64,000 nt of DNA from Sequoia sempervirens (Eukaryota; Streptophyta; Pinopsida; Cupressales; Cupressaceae): the NCBI GenBank assembly GCA_007258455.2, contig VDFB02047230.1, positions 161,580,635 through 161,644,634 on the forward strand, read 5' to 3'. Made by a program: the position numbers and the translations under genes. The notes under the pieces are model-generated. The model saw only the letters and a program-made list of their open reading frames with translations, had not been told where the DNA came from and did no database searches. Below are positions 35,580 to 46,265 of this stretch, one piece after another; position 1 is the first letter of the stretch; each line of letters begins with the position of its first letter.

Positions 35580-35880
35580 TGTAAGAGAGGATCCTAATCA
35601 TTGGGTAGGGAATCTTAGACATCATCTAGAGGGCCTTGGTTATTAGGATTTGGCTTTCATTCAATGTTCACATTTTTATTCTCTTCAACAAACTATTGTT
35701 CATCAAAGTTTTGGACATCTAAAGTCTTTTGATGAGCCGATTAAGGAGAACAAGGCAAGGGAATTTCTTAGTTTGTCTAGTAGTTGGCCCTCCACCCACA
35801 TTGTCGAGAGGATGCAAAGGAAGGGGTACCACCTAAGGAGGCAAAGACCAACCATTGTGACACCTAAAATACCATCATGA
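35580..35880 (+). other. Conserved unrecognised open frame in part A (unit 2)
   Basis: Counterpart of 18660-18962, with the same frame, the same TAG before the Met, and changes such as EPIKENK for EAIKENK and RQRPTIV for RHRPTIV. No family was recognised. Confidence 0.25.
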
Positions 35881-36950
35881 ATTAATAACATGCCCTCTTC
35901 TTTGACCCCCTAGGAAAATAATGAGCATAGGCATGAGAGGCAAGTTGAAATGAACCCTTGCCATAGTACAAGATTAATTACCACAATGATCAAGAATCAC
36001 TTGTTGATTAGCAACTTCTAGGGGCACTTTGTTGGCCTAGGCTTGAATTTACAAATGAAGAATGAAAATGATAACAAATTTTTCATACATCAAAATGTTG
36101 TTCAATAGAAACATTGGAAAATAGAGTAGAATTTATATCTTTGTAAATAGAAAAAGGTATATCCACTTAGGAACCATGCCATATTTGGTTGAATTAGAAG
36201 AACAGTGTGCCATGAAAATGGTTCAAGCCAAAAGGCTTTGAGGAAGTCATGAGTCCAAGTTCATGTAGTCTGAGCTCCAAGACAAAACCAAACCAAGTGC
36301 TTAATGATCTACATGTACCCATAGAAATGAAAATTCGGGTTTGAAATCCCAAAATGGGTTAATTGATGTTTCAATGGTAAGTCTTGATAAATGACACACA
36401 ACCAAAATGAGCAAGATGGGGTTCCAAAATACTTTCCAAATTGTTTGAAGCATGTGACTCCAAGTCTGAAAATTATATTGGAGAGACTATCTCTCATTCA
36501 ATTTTTATACCATAGGAAAATGTTGATCCACGTGTAGCTTTAGTCTCTCATATTTATGTAGCCTCAATCTCTTACATTCCCTTACACAACGCTATTTGTG
36601 CAATCAACTTCATTGAACTTTCATTCCACATAGTACTCACACACCAACACACAACACCACCCTTGTGTATCTGTGCACAATCCACATGTGCCATTATGCA
36701 ATACTACTTGCACCCATATTACAACCTTGCACATGGCCATACATGTCAACATTCCATAAGACCATATGAGCATGACACATGGAGCATTTACATCTACATG
36801 AAATGCCTTCATATATGTCTGACACATGGTCATGCCAAACACTTAGGACCATATGGGTTCAAGGCCTATCATCATCATGTCCACATGATATAGTGAACCA
36901 TAATGCACAACATATATATTGTAATGTCACAAAATTGCACCTAGGGGAAA

Positions 36951-38164
36951 TTCCACATTTTGGCATTTTCGCCTAGCATTTATGATGCCTTGAAATAGTA
37001 ATGACAAAATCCCATGAGTCATAATTTCATGATTCTAAATCTATGCGGACTTGTGGCTGAGCAACAAAAGCCTGATACACATTTCCCGAGAATTTAAGCT
37101 CTGGATGCATGCACAGCGTGCAAATGTTTGTGCGGCGCGCTAGCATCCTGGTAGTTTCCCAAGTTAAAAATGTGGAATCTAGAAGGATAACTCTTGAGAC
37201 ACATGTCCTAGTGGTTACATTCTGAAAGTAATGGCTCTTTTCCGCCCTTGCAAGCATTAAAAACCCCTTTTTGGCTCTCATTTGGGGGATGGAAGACGTC
37301 ATTCAAGCTCTCTCATTTCACTTTCTCTAGTACAGAGTTCTCTTCACTTTTGATAGCAGTGCTCTCATAAGCGAAGCGATGCCAAACTGAGGTCCTCCCA
37401 GTAGCTCTCATGAAAGCACTCAACAGTGCATTTGTGTGCTCCGAAGAGGGTCTAGGCCTGTGGGTAATACTCTCTCTCTTAATTTCCTTCCATATTTGCT
37501 CATTTACTATCTTGTGGTGCAAGTTCTACTCCTGAGCGGGTTTTGCTTTCACCACACACTTTTTTTACTTCTTTAGCACTCTTTTCCAACTTGGTTGTCC
37601 ATGGAGGTGGGAACACCAAAGCGGGGTCTAACTGAGGCAGGCCCGTATACAGCCACCCAATAACTTTTATCTCGTTCTTTTGTGTGTAGCTCACGAAAAG
37701 GAGCTTGGAGTGAAGATTCAGACATCCAGTGGAAGGTAAGCTTTCTCCAAGCATCCTTGTGTCCATTTTAGTCTGTAGTTTTCTGACTAGTTATATAGTT
37801 TAATACGACTCACCCCTGAGCCTAGAAATAAGGCTTATTTCTATCCATCTGAGTTCCCGAGTTCTTTGTTGCTCAGGATGTCAGTGTGTCTTGTGGATGG
37901 CAGCACACCACGTTGGCGTCCTAAAATTGCGCTAATGTCTTTTGTCCGAGAGCTCCCTCTTCTGAGACAAAAATTTCTTAGCTTTTCTCTTTTCAGGGTC
38001 TCTGATAATTTTTCCAGAACATTAACTGAATCTTAGCCTTCTGTTATTCTGCTAATTTGTTATTTTGAGGTGTATAAGGGTAGTTCGTTCCTTGTTGATC
38101 TCTCGAAAAAGGAGAGACCTGTGTGTAGCGAATCCCTCTTATATCACATTTTGGTGAACCTGAT
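36951..38164 (+). other. Leader of the composite part B (unit 2)
   Basis: Counterpart of 27712-28982, non-coding, with a shorter TC run at about 37472. A possible primer-binding-like TTTTGGTGAACCTGATGTGA lies at about 38148. Its identity as LTR or leader is inferred only from its place before gag. Confidence 0.4.
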
Positions 38165-39735
38165 GTGAACGTCAGATCTTTCTTTGCGATGTCGCATGTT
38201 CATGATAGTGACTTTTTTGAGGGAGATTTCAATATGTTGGAAGACGCTCTAGATGATTTGTTAGGAGTGCTCCCCACTATCCGCAAATCTCTCGAACAAT
38301 TCTCCTCTCGACAGGCTGAGGGATTAGTAAATGTGGTGGTGGTTTATGTGGCTCCTCCAAGCCCTAAGAAACCCATCATCTATGTGACCCTGACCAACTC
38401 TTCTGTCTATGGGATTTCATGCCCTAGCAATTTACTAGACCTATACTCGAGGTTTGTGAAAGCTACGGACTCTACATCTTATAACGTTGTCAGACACACA
38501 TATCCTACAAGGAGTAATAAACAAAATCTGAATCAACAACCTATTGTACCTACTTCTTTACCACCTTCTCAACGAAGCCTTCCTTCAACACCTAAACCCA
38601 AGATCAAAGCACTAGGCGATTATGATCTTGTCGAGTAGGTTCGCGTTACTCCGGTTAAGATCTCACTTTGGGATTTGCTTCAGACCACTCCGGTTTATTA
38701 GGAAATACTCCAGGAATATTTACAAAAGATTCCCTTGCCTATCTCTGCTAGGCCCACGAATTTTAATGCGTTGTTGGCTCATATTCACGCGGATTCCCTG
38801 AATATCACATTCCATCCACAAGAACTCCCGCCCCCAGATGTGCAGAAGCAAGCATAGCCTCTGATGATTATTGTCAATGTTAACAACATCGATATTAGGT
38901 GTGCCCTCGTTGACACTGGTTTGGTTCTCAACATTTCCAGTGTAGAACTATTACCTAAATTTAAGATTAATTCATCTTCTTTAGCGGCTTCCTCCTTGTA
39001 CATTCGTGGATTTGACGACGTCGACTGCCAAGCTCTAGGTATGATAATACTACCTTTGCAACTGGGCCCTATTACCTTACCCACGTTAGTTTATGTGATG
39101 CTCGACCCCTTACCGTATAACCTCCTTTTAGGGAGACCTTGGATCCATGCTATGGGTGTGGTGACTTCTACTTTACATCGTTCTTTGAAGTTTGTTGCAA
39201 ATAATCGAGTAGTTACAATTAAAGAAGACCCAGAAGGCGTTCACCTCTATGAACTGGCTATTGTTGGTTGCGCTTCAGTCGTATCTACTCTCAAGAATTG
39301 TATTCTACCTTTGACCGCTGATGCTATGTCATGTTCTTCATCGATACCCTCTATGGAAGTAGTTGCTAGAGTGAGTGTCAGAAATGAAGAATCATCTAAA
39401 GCAGAAGACCCTGAGTCTCCCTTGTCTACTTCTCAAACAAACGCTTTCCTTGGAGATGATTGGGGAACCTTGAATTTCTCTAAATTATTCATTGTAGAAT
39501 AAAAGGCAAACCCCTCTTGCATAGACCTTCCAGGCACCCTTTATACAAAGGCAGATGATACTCCCGCAAAGAAGAAGTGTGATCATGTTCAGGAGATCAC
39601 TCCTTCCTATGCTAAGGAAAATAATCCCTCTTTTACAAAGGAAATTAATGCCTGTGAGCCTGGTAAGGAAGGCAGGAGTACCCTCGTAGAAACGTTTGAC
39701 ATCCATTGGTGGAATGAAACGCTCTATGTGGACCC
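38165..39735 (+). pseudogene. Tat/Ogre-like gag end and aspartic protease (unit 2, better preserved)
   Basis: One frame runs from MNVRSFFAMSHVHDSD at 38165 through KISLWDLLQTTPV and ELPPPDVQKQ into the protease. Stops are TAG at about 38636, 38699 and 38856, each in a place where Gln fits. The protease frame (38864-39502) reads IRCALVDTGLVLNISSVELL and NLLLGRPWIHAMGVVTSTLH, with DTG intact. Unlike unit 1, the gag part is not frameshifted and the CAG at 38843-38845 is still Gln. It would have been the structural and processing part of an LTR retrotransposon; no RT on this strand follows. Confidence 0.75.
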
Positions 39736-42700
39736 TTAGTACCACCTCCTTGAGTTTCTAAATTTTGAAGGCAATGGGGTGATTATTTTGCATGAGAATG
39801 ACTTTGATCCCCTCTCGAAAAGGATCACACTCCATAAAAAGGGAAGGGAAAAATTAGGAATTGGTAACACGGGGCACAAGCTCATTTTTTTTATTAAGAG
39901 GGGTAATTGCTTTTTGACCCAAAGCTATGAAACGATGAGGTCAAAAATGAGGGACCTCATCCCCAATATAAAGTCTCAATAATCACACTCCAATGGGGTT
40001 TGAATCTATGGAAACAATATAAACACAACTTAACCATCACACTATGTCACTATTAACAGGAGGCACAACCTCATTACCTCCTTTAACTTGTCAAAATTTA
40101 CTATATTGCTTCAATCCATTTAAATGATATTTCCTATCTTAGTTCTATTAAGGGAGTAGTAAGATATGAAAACCTATTGACAAATCTTCTGAAGTAACTA
40201 TAGAGGCTAAGGAATCCCAACAAATGTGTTAGAGTCTTGAGTGGAGGTCAATCTACAAATTCTTTGATTTTTTTCAAGTCTACTTGTGCTCCCTTAGCAT
40301 TGATGATGTGCCTTAGATATAAAATTTATGTCATAGAAAATTCACATTTAGACTCTTTCACTAAAAGAGTTTGGGTTTCTATAATTCCCAACACTACTTT
40401 ATGTGACTTATGTGCTCTTCCCACATCTTGTTGTAGATAAGAACTCCATCAAAGAAAATGAATTAAAAAATTCCTTAATTATTTAATGAACACTTGGTTC
40501 ATGTAGGATTGGAACATTTTACATGCATTTGTCATAATGAGTGGCATGAAAAAATTTCATAGTGCCCATAGTGGCACCAAAAATTTATCTTATGAATGTC
40601 TTTCTCTCTGATTCAAACGTAATGGTAGCCCAATTCGAGGTCTATTTTTGAGAAATAAATGACACCATGGATTTCATCTATTGGATCATCAATCCCAAGG
40701 ATTGGGTATTTAATCTTTTATAGTATTTTTTTTTAGTACTGTATAGTCAATGCACATTCTCATTGTGCCATCCTTCTTTTTTACTAGGACTACAAAGGAT
40801 GCAAAAGGGCTCAAGCTAGACTGAATATATCCTATTTCTAATAGTTCCTTTATTTCCTTTTCAATTTCCTTAGATTATGCCATATAGGGTGGTGATAAAA
40901 GTCCTAGATCCTTCCTTTAGCTCGATAACATGCTTGAAGCCTCTGTTAGGTAATCTCCTAGGAGGGTTATTGCTAAATAACTTAGAACGCTTGTCTAGAC
41001 TCTTCTACACCTCCTCAAAGTATGTTCCCTTTCTTTAGGAAGAGTTTAAATCATTAATTCAAAATATTACACCACCCAATTCACTTGTTCATGAATAAAA
41101 AATATTTCCATCCTTTCTATTGATACCATCATTGGTGTTCCACTAAAAATCCCATGGAGTGCCGCCATCTTTCCTTTGGATTGAAATTTTAGTTTCATGG
41201 TTTGGAAATTTTTAATTGTTTCCCTTGGGAAACGAGTGAAATCATTGAATTCCTAAAACCATATATGTGTCTCCAATACTAATGAAATAAAGTGGAGAAG
41301 CCATATCCATGTCATGTTCAATTGGGTAATTTTTTAGGTTCTTGGAATGAAGAAGTTATCGATGGCCATCACATCAAAAACCTCAAAGTATTTTATTTTA
41401 AGACCCCATCTAGCCACTAGTCCCTCATCTATAAAATTATGAGGCACCATTATGAATGAGCATGGTCATCCTATATCCCTTTAGAACTCCTCAAAATTTG
41501 AATTGGTTGTATCTTGATATCCTTAAAATCTTGGAAATAATCCTTCAGAAAACCTCATCTTGATCCTTTGTTTTATCTTCTTTTTCTTCAACCTCTAGTT
41601 TTAATTCTTCCTCTTTTCTTGGTGGCTCAAGTTCTTTAGCTCCAATCTCATTGTTCAAATACTACCTCAATGTGTTACACTTTCCCTTTCCTAGGCATCT
41701 ATGACCTGGTGACCAATGTTCCTTGTAGGAGAAGAATAATTTATTTCTTCTGAATTTGTTTCCTACCTCCAATTTCTATTTTGCGGGGTAACCTTTGGAT
41801 TTTTGATAATTTTTACAAAAGATCTTTGTGGGAGGGAAGGCCTTTTTTTCATAACTTTTTCCTTAGAGTAACTGTCTCTAGGGATAAGGCCCTCTTGATT
41901 TATCCTTAGAGAGAAGGTGGTTCAAAGGACCTAACTAAACCTTTGAGATATTTAGCAATTAATTTGACAAAGAGCATCATTAAAATTTTCTTTAAAATGT
42001 TCGGAACCATCACAACCAATTATTGAAATTCTATCACATAATTCTCCACTATACCAAACTACTTGACCTAAGTTATCTCCCTAAAGTGTACCTCAAGATC
42101 TATCCTATCAAAAAAAAAAATAGTAATCTATATAACTATTATATGAGTTTATGGATCTATGACCTTGAGTGACTAGTATATAGTACCATATTTTGTGTGC
42201 ACTACCCTCCAGATGCAATGTAGAAAAATTTATAGTCTCATCTTTAGACATATGTCAAAGAGAAATGTATGTGTCCAAATTTTGAATCTACACACAAGTT
42301 GTGCATTTTCTATATCCATCGAAGGTAGGGAGTTTCAACTTCCCCAAAACATGTTGCACATCTTTAGGGGTGGTTGATGGTCTTGGTTTAGGTCTAGAAC
42401 CATTCCTACTCAAGTTTTTCATGTTTATGAAGTTATTAAGGGAAATTTAAACCCTGATCCCTTCTAGGAGAGCTTTGTATTTTGCATAACATGTTGTAAT
42501 TTTATATAAAATTGATATTGGAGCTTCAACCTTTGAAACCATTATGTGTGTCTATCTTCTCTAAAAAGGAATGTAAGTTGGAAAGGCCTAGTTGATGAAA
42601 CTAGGATAGTCTTCTAAGCATCATTGAGGGTAGAATTATGATTATTATCTCATAAATTTATCCCTTCACTATGCTATCATCAAGGTACCCTCATCTTATT

Positions 42701-43070
42701 TTCCATTTTAGGGGCCATTTGTGCCAACATATCTATCATTAGGCCAAACTTATTTTATACCCTTGCCTCAAGGATTTCATTCTTTTCCATTTTTACCATA
42801 CTATTATGTTTTGAGACCATTCTTGATGGAAGGTCTTTGCCCTTTGGAATACCTAAATGTTTTTTTCTACATTTAATTTCCATCAAAATATTCCTACTTA
42901 CTCTATCACTGGAATGTATAAAAGTTTAACATGTGGACAAATTCTTCCACAAAGAAATTATGATGGCAAGAAAACTAGATCTGATACATCTATAATGTCC
43001 TATGCTAAACTCAAGAATAACAATTTCACCAACTTGAAAATAGTTAAATGGGAACCATACAAACCCTAAA
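39736..43070 (-). pseudogene. Antisense Gypsy remnant: gag knuckle, RT and RNase H (unit 2)
   Basis: Counterpart of 30551-33880 with the same motif order on the minus strand: knuckle-like segment near 41.7 kb, RT near 40.6-40.8 kb, connection near 40.1 kb, RNase H start near 39.8 kb. The plus-strand open frame at 39779-39982 is an antisense shadow of the RNase H and SINE. All parts are interrupted. Confidence 0.72.
39871..40074 (-). mobile_element. tRNA-type SINE (unit 2)
   Basis: The 174-bp core (39886-40059) lies between GGGGCACAAGCTCAT and GAGGCACAACCTCAT, decayed forms of the same 15-bp duplication. The A-box-like ATGGTTAAGTTG and B-box-like GATTCAAACCC are kept on the minus strand. It has an 8-bp T run in plus reading. 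It is the same insertion event as the SINE in unit 1. Confidence 0.8.
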
Positions 43071-45440
43071 TTGCTAAATATTCACCAACACCATTAACTC
43101 AAAAATATGTAAGGAAATGAATAGACATTACAAACCCTAAGTTATATTAATATTTCCTAGTAGATATAATGACTTATTAAGGTTTGACATTTATTGTTTA
43201 ACCATAAAGTGAAAATCACTAACCTAATTATTTAAGATTTAGTAAACCCAAATATTATGTATTACATTCACATGAATAACAGTAAACCCACATGTTTCCT
43301 CTCCATTCTCGAAATTATAAAGAAAACTTAGATCTTGAATTAGACTCTTAGTGGAAAAATGATAGTATTTCTATTAAGTAATCCTAAGATGCTCTTACAC
43401 AATATTGTTATCAAATTGAAACATATTACATATGATACTTACAATAATAATAAACCTTGAGTATAGGGGACATTGATTAAATGTTATCTATTAAAAGAAG
43501 TTTGAAGGTTTGACAATGAGTGATGGTTGCTTGTGAAATTTTGAAGTTTTGATAAGGAGAGAAGTGAAAGAGAGGGATGATCTGAAGGTACAAAAGTAGT
43601 GGGAAGATCAAAATCCTAATGGGTCCATAGAGAGAAACAAAATTGAGAAGGGATACATGTTAGGATGGGTAAATTTTCCACTCCAACCACTTACACAAAC
43701 TCATGAGCTTTCTCATCCCTTCACACTCATGATTCATGGGTGACTTAGGCTAATACTTGGGAGATGAAGGGGAAGGATCTGTATGCAAAATAGGATCACA
43801 AGAAACACGAGTTAGGAATTGGACATTTCAATTTATTGCATGAGTTACATGAAAATGGAACATGATATGTTTCACTTAAGTGGACCTATGGATTCAGTAA
43901 TGTCAAATGATATCCTATTTTACAACAAGTTGTTAAATATGTTAACAATGGTGAGGTGGTTCCCATTTCAAGAGATCTATATAAGCCTATTTTAGAACTA
44001 ATTCTTTTCACTTTGGATACATATATGAAGGCACCTAAAGAGCCTTCATATGAAAGAAAATATTGTTCATGATTTCTATAAAATACATTAAGAAATAAAA
44101 AAGAAGAAAAACCAAGTAATTTATGAGGCCACAAAAACCTCCAAGGGTGAAACCTATAATTACACTTGTACTTTCCCTCATATTAAAAAGCACTTGAATA
44201 AAATATAAATACAAGGTGTATGAAACCTAAAGAGGCACATCCATCCCACCTAATCATATGAGTTAGGATATATGTGAACCTAGAAAGGATACAAATGGAT
44301 ATCCACCTCCATGTGTACCAACAAAATAAGATAAGAATAATGGAATTGTATTTAATAAAAAAAATAAAGTTGATTCATCTAAAAAAGGGTCCTCAAAATT
44401 GGGTACTAAAGAAATATTCCAATTTTAAGCAAGTTTAAAATATACATATTGAACCTCCTTTAATAAATTGAGAGAAATGAAAGCAAAAGTAAATTTCAAG
44501 TCTTTTCACTAAGAGCCTTATGTTTCATGATGATAAGATACATCTACTTGAGGCTATTGTGATAGATTCAAAGAAGATGTTGTTTCTTGATTGAGATAAA
44601 GATGATATATTGGGAGAATATTCTTCCCATACTATTGGTTGAGACATTGATCATTGAACTTTAGTTATAGATTTTTATATGCATCTTTACTTTATGTAAT
44701 GATGTTTCTATGCTCTTATTTACAATGTGGATGATGCAATTATAAATTTAGTGGTGTTTATTGACATAGATGATTATGAAGACGTGTTGTGTAGTTCATG
44801 TCACTTCTTTTCATTGTTGTCTATAGGTTTTCTTTCGTGTTGTTCCCTATGAATTTTGGATTATGTAAAGTATGGATTGACTCACAACCACTCTCATCCT
44901 ATTGACCCAAAACTTAGCTTTTTTATTTATATTTTTGACTAGGGACTTTTTACTATGCCATGATTGTAGTGTTCCTCCATCACATCTTTAATGGTTTGAT
45001 GTCATATTTGAGTGTATTCTTTTATATATCTTATTTTCATTCTCATTTTACATTATGTATTATGCCATGTTTCCTTATATATATTTGAAACATAGATTTT
45101 TGGTGCCCTAAAGACTTCTCTTGCACTTTTAGGGTTTTTCACCTAAAAGGAGAGAGATAGGGCCAAGAATGCTTATGATTCACTAAAATTAGGATGTATG
45201 CAATGTTGTTTAATGTAAATGAAGTTAACTAAATGCAATTGACTAATCTAGATGACTGAAAATGAATGCAAAAGAGAAATTAAAGCTATGTTTGAAAACA
45301 CATTGTGATATGCAAACAATGAAGAAAATGAAAGAAATATGCAGAACAAAAAGAGAAGGGTCAAATTAGAGTGCACCTGGACAAAGTGCGATGATTCTGG
45401 AATGTCTTGGATGTTGGCTGAATTCATTGATTTTTCACAG

Positions 45441-45476
45441 TGGGACTCATTCACCCAGGGTGGCGAATCAATCTTC
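45441..45476. repeat. Imperfect palindrome, copy 1
   Basis: GGGACTCATTCACC, a short spacer, then GGTGGCGAATCAATC. ATTC-CC pairs with GG-GAAT across the centre. Related copies lie at 45559 and 46231. Confidence 0.6.
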
Positions 45477-45558
45477 CTCTTGGTGAAAAAGTGTTAGGAG
45501 CTAATTTATGTCTGTCGAGATCCAGAATCTAACAAAATTCAGATTTTCAATCCTAAGG

Positions 45559-45594
45559 TGGGACTCATTCACCATAGGTGGCGAATCAATCCTC
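45559..45594. repeat. Imperfect palindrome, copy 2
   Basis: GGGACTCATTCACC, ATA, then GGTGGCGAATCAATCC. It is nearly identical to copy 1, 118 bp away. Confidence 0.6.
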
Positions 45595-46230
45595 TCCCAA
45601 ATTCCTATAAAATCCGGAGATGATTTTGTAGCACCTGATCTACAAATGTCTTCTTGTTGGGTTGTCAGAATTAGTTCTACAAGAAACAAACAAAAAACCT
45701 TCTTTAAGCTTGAAATGTACTTGAGTTGACTTGAAGCACCTAGTTGACTTGTAAGCCAATCTTCAACACCTAAAAGCTTGTCAAATCTGCATAAAAAAGG
45801 CTACAAACAAACATGCAATAGGGGAAAAATGGTTAAGGGTTAGTGAATAGGGGTTTGCCTTGGTCAAACCCCACTTTCGGTAATTAAACCCTTGAAAAGA
45901 TAATGAAATGAAAGAGAACTTGATAAACTAATAACATGCAAGTGCTATCAACTTACCAAACCCTTGATGATGCAAGTCTGAAGTAATGTCAATGGCTGCT
46001 TCAAAGTGCCTGAATAGTGCTTGAAAAGATGATGTAAAATGCTCAAGAATGCTTGAGTGAATAGGTGGATAAGTGAACTTGATGAATGGGGGTTAAAATG
46101 AGGTGAAAATCACTTATTTATACAATTCTTGTGTCTTAGTATTCGTTCACACTTGATCACAGACTGACATCAAGTGATTTTGAATAAAATATCGAAAGCA
46201 AATTTAAAATATTTTGAATTTGGGGCCAAG

Positions 46231-46265
46231 GGGGACTCATTCACCACCCATGGCGAATGGGTCCC
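46231..46265. repeat. Imperfect palindrome, copy 3
   Basis: GGGACTCATTC and GAATGGGTCCC form 11-bp arms with one mismatch around ACCACCCATGGC. This is the most symmetric of the three copies. Confidence 0.65.

Larger units (their letters stand above)
33911..43074. repeat. Unit 2 of the ~9.2-kb tandem duplication (no chromovirus)
   Basis: About 9.16 kb matching unit 1 in order: part A2 (33911-36950), then part B2 (36951-43074), joined at the uninterrupted empty site near 36945. It keeps some reading frames longer than unit 1 does, for example the gag frame at 38165-38638. A2 has a private 47-bp tandem duplication at 34771-34864. Confidence 0.93.

Noticed and set aside
39779..39982. Plus-strand open frame of 67 codons, first read as a continuation of the protease element
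   Set aside because: The opposite strand gives Gypsy RNase H motifs (ECDP...GIKVILMQ) and the SINE lies inside it, so it is an antisense shadow.
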